From the NCBI GenBank assembly GCA_964633205.1, contig CAZWFN010000040.1, positions 1 through 45,058 of the forward strand: a stretch of 45,058 bases of DNA. Direction: 5' to 3'. Numbering within the stretch: position 1 is the stretch's first letter; the number at the start of each line of letters is the position of its first letter. Positions 25,254-33,081 of the stretch are shown here, piece after piece. Below the pieces are notes generated by a model, which was given only the letters and a program-made list of their open reading frames with translations, had not been told where the DNA came from and did not search any database. The position numbers and the translations under genes were made by a program. The stretch comes from CAYVQE01 sp964633205. Lineage in GTDB: Bacteria; Myxococcota; B64-G9.

Positions 25254-26291
25254 CTACCAGCGGGAGTGATGCTCCTCACACAGACCGCACAGCCGTTCGA
25301 TCTTGACCGGGCGCCCGCGGCCATCGGTCAGCCGGCCCGAGAAGGTCCCCACGGCTTGCAGGATCTGCGTCGATAGCGGGCCGAGGTCGCGGCGCTGGCG
25401 GTGCAGCCCGCCGGGCTGGAAATGCAGCTCGATGCGCTCGTCGCGATCGCGCAGCAGCCAGGGCGAGTCCGGACCGTCGGTCTGGCGGCGGAAGGTCACC
25501 GGCCCCAGCGGCAGCAGCTCGGGCCCGACCCAGATGGCGTTCTCCGCGCCTTCGGTGAAGCCGGCGGTCAGGTTCCAGCCCACCACCCGACCCCGGGGGG
25601 TGCGCCCGCCGGCGCTGGACCACATCCAGGAGGTGGTCCGATCCAGCAGGCCGTGGCTGTAGTCGATCAGGGCGTGACAGTCCGCTTCCAGCTCGAAGCG
25701 CTGCTCGCCCAGCAGCAGGCGGCCGCGCGCCGGCAGGCCCACCTGTTTGACGGTGGTGTGGATGGTGCCCCGGCCGGGCAGTGGACAGATCGCGCTCAGC
25801 GCCTCCGGTCCGGCCGCGCGATCGATTTCGACCGCCAGGTCGAACGGTGTCGGCTCGCCGGTCAGGCGGATGCGCAGCTCGTAGCGCTCCAGGCCGGGCG
25901 GCGCCAACAGCGAGGCGTGGAAGCCCGGTAGCCGGAAGGTCGACTCGGCCCCGTCGCCCGGCCGGTCGGCGATGCGGGCGGCCACCAACGGCGGAGCCAG
26001 CTGCGAGCGTTGCACCGCAAAGGTGTCGCGTTCGCGATCGAACAGGCTGGTGAAGGCCGCCGCGCCGTAACCCAGCCGCACGATGCCCAGCCCGCAAATC
26101 CACCGCGGGTGACACAGGCAGACGTAGTGCCAGCGTTTCTCGGCGGCGATGCGGGCCAGACCCACCAGCTCGAACGCCGGCGCCAGACCGGCCAGCCCGG
26201 TGTCCGGGATCAGCCCGCGGTAGCTGCCGATGAGCGGCTGGCCGTGGGGGTCGCAAACGCGGGGCGGGGCTGGCTGGAGTCGCGGGGCCAT
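25254..26291 (-). CDS. DUF2804 family protein
   Basis: A 345-residue protein of the DUF2804 family. The characteristic block runs from IDYSHGLLDRTTSWMWSSAG through RVVGWNLTAGFTEGAENAIW, and ends with repeated beta strands. DUF2804 proteins are thought to have a lipocalin-like calycin fold related to the AttH/CrtC group, but their substrate is unknown. Cysteine pairs stand at CLCHPRWIC and at the extreme C-terminus (RLCGLCEEHH), which might bind a metal. No signal peptide is seen. It is divergent from the PPC lipoprotein, sharing a 192-bp control region. Confidence 0.82.
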   Translation of the reverse strand: MAPRLQPAPPRVCDPHGQPLIGSYRGLIPDTGLAGLAPAFELVGLARIAAEKRWHYVCLCHPRWICGLGIVRLGYGAAAFTSLFDRERDTFAVQRSQLAPPLVAARIADRPGDGAESTFRLPGFHASLLAPPGLERYELRIRLTGEPTPFDLAVEIDRAAGPEALSAICPLPGRGTIHTTVKQVGLPARGRLLLGEQRFELEADCHALIDYSHGLLDRTTSWMWSSAGGRTPRGRVVGWNLTAGFTEGAENAIWVGPELLPLGPVTFRRQTDGPDSPWLLRDRDERIELHFQPGGLHRQRRDLGPLSTQILQAVGTFSGRLTDGRGRPVKIERLCGLCEEHHSRW

Positions 26292-26360
26292 GGTCGCTCG
26301 TCGGCGCGCCGGGCGCGGTGAAGTCGGTTGCGAAAACGGCAATTGCCACGATTTGCCTGG

Positions 26361-26389
26361 AGTATAGCGCCACCACCGCGGGCGCACAA
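26361..26389 (-). promoter_or_regulatory. DUF2804 gene promoter
   Basis: On the minus strand TTGTGC (26389-26384), a 17-bp spacer and TATACT (26366-26361, 5 of 6 consensus) lie about 70 bp before the DUF2804 ATG. They stand next to, but do not overlap, the plus-strand promoter at 26407. Confidence 0.42.
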
Positions 26390-26406
26390 GGCGGCCGGCC
26401 CGGTGC

Positions 26407-26435
26407 TTGACAGGTCTCGGGGCATCGCTTCTAAT
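26407..26435 (+). promoter_or_regulatory. PPC lipoprotein promoter
   Basis: A perfect TTGACA (26407-26412), a 17-bp spacer and TCTAAT (26430-26435, 5 of 6) make the best promoter in the window. Transcription would start near 26442, leaving a ~40-nt leader with a GGGAGGG ribosome-binding site before the ATG at 26484. Confidence 0.65.
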
Positions 26436-26483
26436 GGCTCCCCGATCGATGCGGCAATCCAATACGGCGCGGGAGGGTTCGGC

Positions 26484-28199
26484 ATGAGACACCTTACACT
26501 GTTGTTGGCGGCGGCCTTGCTGGTGGCGGGTTGTCCGGACGAGGGCGAGCGGGACGAACAGGCACAGCAGGACCAGCCGGCCGCGGATCAGGGCGCGGCC
26601 GACGCCGGTCCGGCTGCGGCGGCGGCCGAGCGCATCACCGAGGTCGAGCCCAACGACAAGACCGTGGAGGCGATGAAGATCGACCGGGCTTGCGTCGTCG
26701 AGGCCGAGCTCGAGGCCGCGGAGAACGAGAAGCGCCGTCCCATGGACTGGTACCGAATCGAGCCGCAAGCGGCCCGGGTGCTGTCGGTCGAACTCAGCGC
26801 CATCGAGGGCGTGGACACGCGGCTGGTCTTCCGCGACGCCGATCGCAACGAGATGTTCTACGTCGACTCCGGCCGCAAGGGCGAGGCCGAGCAGTACCCC
26901 AATCTGTTGGTCGAGGACGCGGTCTACCTCAAGGTCGACGCCGATCGCGGCAGCCCGGCAGGGGCCTACAACCTGAAGATCGGCTTGGCCGACCCCGAGC
27001 CCGGCCGGGAGAGCGAGTTCAACGGGCGTTACAGTCTGGCCGACGAGCTGACCCTGGGCGGCAGCGTCGAGGGCCTGCTCGGCCACCAGCGCGACGAGGA
27101 TTGGTACCTGCTGGCGCTGGACGAGATGGCCACCGGAGCGGTGCTGCGCATCGACCTGACCGCGGTCGAGGGCGTGCGGCCGCAGCTGGTGGTCTCCGAC
27201 CAGGAGGAGCGCCGGCCGCTGTTGGAGGTGTCGGCCAACAAGGCGGGTGACGGCATCGTGGTGCGCAACATGGGCGTGCCGGCCGGCGCCAAGGCGGTCT
27301 ACCTGACGGTCAAGTCGGCCTGGGTGCCCGCTCCCGAGCCCAAGAAGTACGTGCGCACCTACAACCCCGACCAGGCCTATACGCTGAGCGTGTCCAGCGA
27401 GGCCGGCGGCGACGACCTGGAGAAGGAGCCCAACGACAGTGCCGATAGCGCCTTCCCGGTGGCCGACGGCCAGAAGGTGCGCGGCTACCTGGCCGCGCCC
27501 AACGACGAGGACTGGTACAAGGTGCAGGTCGAACGGCCCAGCATCCTGTCGGCCGAGCTGAGCGGTCTGGATCGAGTCGATCTGCAGCTGTACTGCATCG
27601 ACCCCGACAAGAAGGACCAGAAGCGCAACGCCGAGCTGGTGCGCATCAACGACGGCAAGGTCAACGAGCCCGAGGTGTTGACCAACTGCGCGGTGCAGCC
27701 TGGCGAGAACTACCTCAAGGTGGCCGCGGCCTGGAGGAAGATCGACGGCAAGTGGGTGCAGGACGACTACAACCTCGACGAGACATACAGCCTGACCGTC
27801 AACCTGCGCACCGACGAGGGCCGCGAGGAGCGCGAGCCCAACGACGAGATCGAGCAGGCCACCGCCATCGAGGTGGGCCAGACCCTGCGCGGCACCATGC
27901 ACCCGCGGCGCGATGTCGACCTGTACCAGCTCGACCTGTCAGAACAGGACGGCCCGCGCAATACCACCATCGAGTGCAGCGGCATCCCCAAGGTGGACGT
28001 GGCGCTGAAGCTGCTCGGCCCGGAGCAGGATGAAGATGGCAAGCACGAGACGGTGGCCGTCTCGGCCAAGGGCAAGGACGAGGAAAAAGAGCAGATCAGC
28101 GAAGAGCTGATGCCCGGCGTGTACTGGATCGTGGTCCGCGGCGGGCGCCACGACGGCTCGAACACCAGCGACCAGTACGTGCTGACGGTGACCCAGTAA
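26484..28199 (+). CDS. PPC-repeat lipoprotein
   Basis: A 571-residue lipoprotein (lipobox VAGC, C17) followed by an Asp/Gln/Ala-rich tether. Four successive beta-sandwich units resemble bacterial pre-peptidase C-terminal (PPC) domains, three of them opening with the typical EPND motif (EVEPNDKTVEAM, EKEPNDSADSAF, EREPNDEIEQAT). The second, at YSLADELTLGGSVEG, has lost it. Each contains the DWYxL/DxYxL strand. PPC domains are usually appendages of secreted proteases, but here nothing else is present, so this is a surface protein made of PPC domains alone. It may bind a polymer or serve as scaffold. Confidence 0.85.
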   Translation: MRHLTLLLAAALLVAGCPDEGERDEQAQQDQPAADQGAADAGPAAAAAERITEVEPNDKTVEAMKIDRACVVEAELEAAENEKRRPMDWYRIEPQAARVLSVELSAIEGVDTRLVFRDADRNEMFYVDSGRKGEAEQYPNLLVEDAVYLKVDADRGSPAGAYNLKIGLADPEPGRESEFNGRYSLADELTLGGSVEGLLGHQRDEDWYLLALDEMATGAVLRIDLTAVEGVRPQLVVSDQEERRPLLEVSANKAGDGIVVRNMGVPAGAKAVYLTVKSAWVPAPEPKKYVRTYNPDQAYTLSVSSEAGGDDLEKEPNDSADSAFPVADGQKVRGYLAAPNDEDWYKVQVERPSILSAELSGLDRVDLQLYCIDPDKKDQKRNAELVRINDGKVNEPEVLTNCAVQPGENYLKVAAAWRKIDGKWVQDDYNLDETYSLTVNLRTDEGREEREPNDEIEQATAIEVGQTLRGTMHPRRDVDLYQLDLSEQDGPRNTTIECSGIPKVDVALKLLGPEQDEDGKHETVAVSAKGKDEEKEQISEELMPGVYWIVVRGGRHDGSNTSDQYVLTVTQ

Positions 28200-28234
28200 C
28201 GCGACCGCCGCCGGCGCCCGCCCGAGCCAGCACC

Positions 28235-29296
28235 TTGGTGGCAGCAGAGACCGCAAAGACCGAGCTGGTCAAGAGGCACCTCAAGTCCGCCATTCGCAAG
28301 ACCCTGGCGTCGCCGCTGCTCGGCAGGGCGATGGCGTCGCTGTCGTCCGTCACCCGCAAGCTGGCTCCGGGCGCTGCCGGCAACGCTGCGGCGAACGTCG
28401 ACTGGGTGCAGTTGCCCCGCGACGAGGGCGCCCACGACACCCGGCTCGAGTGGTGGTATTGGTCCGGACACCTGCGCACCGATTGCGGGCGCGGATTCGG
28501 CTTCGAGCTGGTGTTCTTCGAGCTGCGCCTGGCCGCCATCGTCTTTCAGGTCACCCACCATGCACTGACCGACATCCAGGAGCGCAGCTTCCAGCACCGG
28601 GTCGAGTGGGGTGCCAGGGCGAAGCGCAGCCCGGCCCGGGGCTTGCGTCTGTCTCACGACGACCTGTGGGCCGAGGGCCGCGACGGCCGCGACCGGATCC
28701 ACGGCCAGGTGGACGATTACCAGCTCGATCTGACGCTGGCGGCGCGCAAGCCTCCGGTGCTGCAGCACGACCGGGGCTACCTGGAGTACGACTTCGGCGG
28801 CTCCACCTATTATTACTCGCGCAAACGCATGGACGCCCGCGGCACCCTGCGGGCGGCCGGCCGGCGGCTGGCGGTGCGCGGCAGCGCCTGGTTCGATCAC
28901 CAGTGGGGCAACATGGGCTGGGTCTTCGATCGGAGCTGGGACTGGTTCGGCATCCAGCTGGACGACGAGCGCGAGATCATGGTCTTTCGCATGCGCGTCG
29001 GCGGTGCGGAGAAGCTGCGCGGGGGGAGCTGCTGCTCGGCGACCGGCCGGGTCAGCCGATTGGACCCGGCCGAGATCGAAATCACCCCGCGGGGCGCCTG
29101 GACCAGCCCGCACAGCGGCTGTACCTATCCGCGGCAATGGGCGCTGCGAATCCGGGACCAGCAGTTGATGCTGACACCGGTGCTCGAGGACCAGGAGCTG
29201 TGGCGCAGCATTCCGATCTACTGGGAAGGGGCCGCCGCGGTCAGCGGCGCAGCCAGCGGCATGGCCTACATCGAGCTGAACAACCCCTGCTCGTAG
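28235..29296 (+). CDS. AttH/CrtC lipocalin-like protein
   Basis: A 353-residue protein of the AttH/hydroxyneurosporene-synthase-like group. The signature RLEWWYWSGHLRTDCGRGFG with LVFFELRL is near the N-terminus, and GSAWFDHQWGNMGW, DWFGIQLDDEREIMVFRMR and the late TYPRQWALRI are the other conserved blocks. Family members are lipocalin-like and handle lipophilic substrates such as carotenoids. The start is uncertain: TTG 28235 or GTG 28238, neither with a ribosome-binding site. The first 50 residues are basic and not a clear signal peptide. It lies 35 bp after the PPC lipoprotein and is probably co-transcribed with it. Confidence 0.8.
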   Translation: MVAAETAKTELVKRHLKSAIRKTLASPLLGRAMASLSSVTRKLAPGAAGNAAANVDWVQLPRDEGAHDTRLEWWYWSGHLRTDCGRGFGFELVFFELRLAAIVFQVTHHALTDIQERSFQHRVEWGARAKRSPARGLRLSHDDLWAEGRDGRDRIHGQVDDYQLDLTLAARKPPVLQHDRGYLEYDFGGSTYYYSRKRMDARGTLRAAGRRLAVRGSAWFDHQWGNMGWVFDRSWDWFGIQLDDEREIMVFRMRVGGAEKLRGGSCCSATGRVSRLDPAEIEITPRGAWTSPHSGCTYPRQWALRIRDQQLMLTPVLEDQELWRSIPIYWEGAAAVSGAASGMAYIELNNPCS

Positions 29297-29318
29297 ACCC
29301 CCGGCCCAGCGTGGCGGC

Positions 29319-29870
29319 TCATTCCCCGGAGTCGACGGAGCTGCGGATATATTCCTCGAGCGTCGGCCGGTTGCGCCGGCGTTGCTTGACCCGCCGGCGC
29401 CGGGCGAGGCCGAAGCGGAGGTAGGCCGTCAGCTTGACCAGGAACACGGTCGCCACGATGTAGAGAAACTGGGCCGACACCGGTCGGTTGAGCAGGGCGT
29501 AGGAGTTGACGTGCAGCGCCCCGCCGATGCCCACTCCGAGGCCGATGCCGGTGACCAGGCGGATCCAGTTGGCCCGTTCGGGCTTGCCCAGCACGCCCGT
29601 GGTCGCATAGTCCACCAGGGCCGGCAGCGGCGGCAGCATCAGCACCGCCCACTCGACCCAGGTGGGCCAGGGCCCGGTCAGGTGGCCGATCAAAAAGGTC
29701 AGCGCCCCGGCCGTGAAGATCCCCAGACAGCGCGGACACAGGGCCAGATCCCGGCCCGCCAGCCGGAACCGGTAGCACAAATGCCATTGCTCCTTGGGAC
29801 GATGAGACAACAGCAACGAGAAGAAGCCCTGCCGTTCCATGCCGTCATGGCAGCAGAATCGATCGCGCAT
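29319..29870 (-). CDS. DUF2085 membrane protein
   Basis: A 183-residue integral membrane protein. The DUF2085 signature is the cysteine set HLCYRFRLAGRDLALCPRCLG (C32, C45, C48), followed by three to four hydrophobic segments (ALTFLIGHLTG, WAVLMLPPLPALVDYATTG, LVTGIGLGVGIGGAL, FLYIVATVFLVKLTAYL) and a strongly basic C-terminal tail. The function of the family is unknown; the cysteines suggest a bound metal or redox role at the membrane face. An internal ATG at 29840 is a possible alternative start. It is convergent with the AttH-like gene. Confidence 0.8.
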   Translation of the reverse strand: MRDRFCCHDGMERQGFFSLLLSHRPKEQWHLCYRFRLAGRDLALCPRCLGIFTAGALTFLIGHLTGPWPTWVEWAVLMLPPLPALVDYATTGVLGKPERANWIRLVTGIGLGVGIGGALHVNSYALLNRPVSAQFLYIVATVFLVKLTAYLRFGLARRRRVKQRRRNRPTLEEYIRSSVDSGE

Positions 29871-30191
29871 GGCAAGCGGAAAAAGCGCCCGCCGCCGGAA
29901 TGGAGCGTCGCACCGGAGTCCGCCCGAACCGAGAGCTCAGCCGCCCGGGTCCAACTGCCCGGCCCGGCCCGTTGGGTGCCAGGGGCTTCGTTTCCCGGGC
30001 TCGAGGGTGCCCGGGCCGCACCCGCACTCCGGCCGGCAGACGGCGCCGTCCCGGATTTTCCCTTCGGGGCAGAACTCGTCGGCAGCGATGCCGTTTTCTT
30101 CGCCCAGTCCGACGAGACGCGGACCGTGTGAGCAGGGCGTCGCCCGCCGTGGGACACGGGAATCTTGTCGAGGTCGGGGCTGCGACGGATC
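29871..30191. other. non-coding or decayed stretch
   Basis: No intact gene is visible in these 321 bp. On the minus strand a frame open from the TGA at 30192 down to about 29938 reads protein-like in part (LGEENGIAADEFCPEGKIRD, then CRPECGCGPG). It has no start and may be a remnant of a Cys-rich protein. Other open frames here are Arg/Pro-rich shadows. Confidence 0.35.
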
Positions 30192-30597
30192 TCAATCGAC
30201 GAAGGTCAGCTCCAGTGACGCCTCGTGGGGGGTGTTGGGAAGCGTCGCTGTCACTCGGCAAAGCCCAGCCTTGCGCGGCCGGACCGCGAGCCGAGACGTC
30301 ACCGTGGCCGCAGCTGACTGAAGCGCGCAGATCTCGGGGGTGGCCACCGCCACCTCCTTGGTGAAGCCGTCGAGCCCTTCACTGCAAGCTGGCTTGCCTG
30401 CGACGGTGACGGCCACGTCGATGTCCACCGGAGCGGAAGTCTGAGGGCTCAGCTTGTAGGGGCCTTCCTTCCCGTAGGGGGAGAAGCACGATCCCGTCGA
30501 TGCTGGTCTGCTCGAAGACTTCGACGGTCAGGCTGAAGCCCTGGTCGATCGCGCTCGTCAGCGTGGTGGTCGCGGACGCGCTCGGGGTGAAAAATAA
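30192..30597 (-). pseudogene. 3' remnant of a secreted Ig-like/beta protein
   Basis: Reading downward from 30597, one frame gives FTPSASATTTLTSAIDQGFS and LTVEVFEQTSIDG. After a run of five C (near 30476-30480) a +1 shift is needed to continue as YGKEGPYKLSPQTSAPVDID, and then to a normal end in LELTFVD and TGA at 30192. The two halves make one sensible beta-rich sequence, so this looks like the C-terminal ~130 residues of a frameshifted, 5'-truncated gene. The 5' side ends abruptly where AT-rich sequence begins. Confidence 0.5.
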
Positions 30598-30637
30598 ATA
30601 TCTAGGAGAGATTCTCGATGGTAATATCTAGGAGAGA
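30597..30637 (+). repeat. 15-bp direct repeat with duplicated ribosome-binding site
   Basis: AATATCTAGGAGAGA occurs at 30597-30611 and 30623-30637, a period of 26 bp. Each copy carries AGGAGAG, a Shine-Dalgarno-like sequence. The first copy is placed 7 nt before the ATG at 30618; the second falls inside the reading frame. It marks the border between GC-rich remnant DNA and the lower-GC gene that follows. Confidence 0.7.
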
Positions 30638-32279
30638 ACAGTCTGCTCCTTCGTGTTGTGTGAACCGACGGCGAGTGTGGCTTGTCATGTTTGGCGGTAG
30701 TAACTCAGAGCAGTGGATTCGCTGGAATAGGCGGCTACATAGCGCTATCCTCTGCCTTCTCGTCGCAGTGTTGATGCACGGTTGCACATCGGGTAATGGC
30801 CATCCGGGCGGTGATGCGTGCGTTGAATGCGACGGGATTGATGAACCCTCGGACGCCGACGATGGTCATGACCCGGGTGACCAGCAAGACGCTGGCGAAG
30901 ATGGCCATGACGGGATTGGCGATGACAACCAGGATGGAGATGATGGTGACGGTCTCTGGGATGGCGATGGTGGAGGTGAGGACGGAGCAGATCCCGGCCC
31001 GGATGCAGACTGCTCCATGCCGCACGCCATCACCTGCGACGAGGTCCCATCAGAGTGCTGTGGGGACGGGGTCTGCTCTGGCGAGGAGAGGTGCTGGGAT
31101 TGCCAGGAGGACTGCGGCCCGTGCTACGAACTCGTCTGGAGTGCGTCGTTCCCGGAGGCGGTCAGCGCTCCAGCCTTGACCGCCGATGGGCACGTCGTCG
31201 TAAACGGTGAGCAGAGGACGTTCTGCGTTAGCTCGGTCGGGACTCAACTTTGGGATGTTCCGATTGACCCCTATGGCCCGGCGGGTTCTCCGTCTGTCGA
31301 GGCCAGCGATCAGAACATTGTGATTGTCGGCCGAGACGGTACCGTCAACTGGCTGGATCCGAACGGCGACTTGGTCGAGCAAAAGCGCTTCGAGCCAGAT
31401 CATGGCCATCCGACAAACTCCCATGCAAGCCCAGCATTGGAGGGGGCCAGGGCCGCGATCGCGTTTGTCTCGGTGGACCAGGCCACGCTGCAATCAAAAG
31501 GAAAGGTGGCGTTGCTTCATCATGGCCCGGGGGAGGACTGGGTGCGGGACATGGGAGACTATGTCGTCCCGACCAGCCATCCTGCGATCGACTCTTCCGG
31601 AAACATCTTCGTCTTGAACGGAGTGCGGAAGATCCAGTTGCTGAAGTACACCTCGTCAGGAGATCTTGATTGGTCCTACGTCGTTCGGAATATTGATCCT
31701 CCCGATCCTCTTCCCGAGGACTGGGGTGCCTTCGACCCTGTCATTGGTCTTGGGGATTGCGTTCTTGTCGCTCTTCGCAACGGAACCTTGGTGTCGGTCT
31801 CCTCGGGCGGGGAGTTGAGGTGGGAGAAAGACCTGGGCAGCCTGCTGGAGGCCGAACCGGCTGTCGGACCTGATGGCACTGCCTTCGTCGGCAGGGCTGA
31901 AGGGTATCTCACTGCTGTAAGTCATGATGGCGGGATAATGTGGTCTTCACCTGTTGGTGTGTGCCAGGATGTCTGGCCCTATCCGGTTTCGGTTGCCGCC
32001 TCGCCGCTCGTCGTCAAGGATGGGTTGCTGATGGTCGGAGGTAGCGGTTATCTCGATGCGGTACGCGCAGGCGACGGAGCGCGGATGTATCGAATCGAAC
32101 TCCCTGAGATCCTAGGACTGACGGATTCGCCGGTTATGACCGAGAATGGTCTGATGTTCGTTGTGGAGTTTGAGCGGCTCTATGCCATCCAGACGGTTCA
32201 TTCCGGACCAGAGACGGGGATTTGGAGCCGGGCGCGAGGCGATTGCCAGAACTCGAGTCGAGCAGGTCTGGGCCTCTGA
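30618..32279 (+). CDS. PQQ-propeller-like lipoprotein, lower GC than neighbours
   Basis: A 553-residue protein. A hydrophobic segment ending LMHGC (C56) is a lipobox. An acidic Asp/Gly spacer follows, then a Cys knot (CCGDGVCSGEERCWDCQEDC) typical of myxobacterial surface proteins. From ~165 on, repeats such as VVVNGEQRTFCVSS, IVIVGRDGTVNWLDPNGDL, VLVALRNGTLVSVSSGGELRW and FVGRAEGYLTAVSHDGGIMW match a PQQ/quinoprotein-type beta-propeller. ATG 30618 has AGGAGAG 7 nt upstream but gives a 40-residue n-region; ATG 30687 gives a more normal signal. Third codon positions are visibly more A/T-rich than elsewhere, suggesting transfer. Ligand unknown. Confidence 0.75.
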   Translation: MVISRREQSAPSCCVNRRRVWLVMFGGSNSEQWIRWNRRLHSAILCLLVAVLMHGCTSGNGHPGGDACVECDGIDEPSDADDGHDPGDQQDAGEDGHDGIGDDNQDGDDGDGLWDGDGGGEDGADPGPDADCSMPHAITCDEVPSECCGDGVCSGEERCWDCQEDCGPCYELVWSASFPEAVSAPALTADGHVVVNGEQRTFCVSSVGTQLWDVPIDPYGPAGSPSVEASDQNIVIVGRDGTVNWLDPNGDLVEQKRFEPDHGHPTNSHASPALEGARAAIAFVSVDQATLQSKGKVALLHHGPGEDWVRDMGDYVVPTSHPAIDSSGNIFVLNGVRKIQLLKYTSSGDLDWSYVVRNIDPPDPLPEDWGAFDPVIGLGDCVLVALRNGTLVSVSSGGELRWEKDLGSLLEAEPAVGPDGTAFVGRAEGYLTAVSHDGGIMWSSPVGVCQDVWPYPVSVAASPLVVKDGLLMVGGSGYLDAVRAGDGARMYRIELPEILGLTDSPVMTENGLMFVVEFERLYAIQTVHSGPETGIWSRARGDCQNSSRAGLGL

Positions 32280-32443
32280 GCCAGGCTGATTCGGCACCCA
32301 GTTGTGTGCGGCTTTGGGGATATCGACCTCGTTTCTTCGCTTGATTCTACAAGGACTGGAGAGAGACTGATGAGCGTGGTCGTTTCGACTGGTGATCCCC
32401 CCACTATGGGTGCCAGACGCTTCGTCCCCCCGCCCCGCGGCCC

Positions 32444-32593
32444 GAGCTGATCGCCTGGTTGGAGAACGAGCCGTCCGAGATCGTGAAGATCGAGGACGTG
32501 TCCACCACCTACACCGATCGGTGCGGCCGCGCTACGGTCTCCCTCAGGGGTGTCGTCGCGACCCGACGCCATGGCCGCACCGCGTCTTCATAG
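32444..32593 (+). pseudogene. possible 3' remnant of a beta-domain protein
   Basis: In one frame this stretch reads ELIAWLENEPSEIVKIEDVS and then TTYTDRCGRATVSLRGVV before a TAG at 32591-32593. The composition and the GRATVSLRG turn resemble the end of an Ig-like (Big) domain. There is no start; the frame upstream becomes Pro/Arg-rich noise. It is short, so it could be chance. Confidence 0.3.
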
Positions 32594-32668
32594 AGGGCCT
32601 CTGGCGACGGGCCACGCCCTGACCCGCGCACCATTTACAGCGCCCGAGCGCTACTGTCCGGGGCTTGC

Positions 32669-32905
32669 TCAGCGCTGCTTGTGGTGGATGCTGCCGTTGT
32701 GTTCCATGACCCAGACGTCGGTGGCGGTGACCACCAGCGCGCTGTAGCCGCCGGACTGCATCGGCTCCGAGGTCCAGGTATTGCCGTCGAAGTGCAGCAC
32801 CCGGCCGTCGCCGGCCACCCAGACATCCGCGGGGCCGGTGCCGGCCACGTCGTACAGATCGGCCCCCTCGGCCGGGGATGAAGCTACAGCAGCCAGCCCG
32901 CGCAA
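32669..32905 (-). pseudogene. 3' remnant of a DVWVAG-type repeat protein
   Basis: The minus strand encodes LYDVAGTGPADVWVAGDGRV and LHFDGNTWTSEPMQSG, then TATDVWVMEHNGSIHHKQR and a TGA. This is the repeat style (GxGPxDVWxxGxxGxxxHxDGxxW) of large secreted proteins in Myxococcota. Only about one and a half repeats remain. Upstream the frame turns low-complexity and meets a stop near 32946. It is therefore a truncated gene end, not a small gene. Confidence 0.55.
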
Positions 32906-33081
32906 GCCCTGTAGCGTGGCGATTCCCCCTGCTCCGAATCGCTACCCTGTTCCCCATCGGACCGGGCTTCGACTGCAAGGCGTCAGGGGCCGGCCCCCGC
33001 CCGCGCGAGGGGCTGGCCGGTCCGGCGCGCGCCTGGTACGATGCCTCGTCGGATAAACATTGGACCGCCTGGAGGCCGACC

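Noticed and set aside
29900..30364. 154-codon plus-strand open frame
   Set aside because: Arg/Pro-rich translation without start signals; overlaps protein-like remnants on the other strand.
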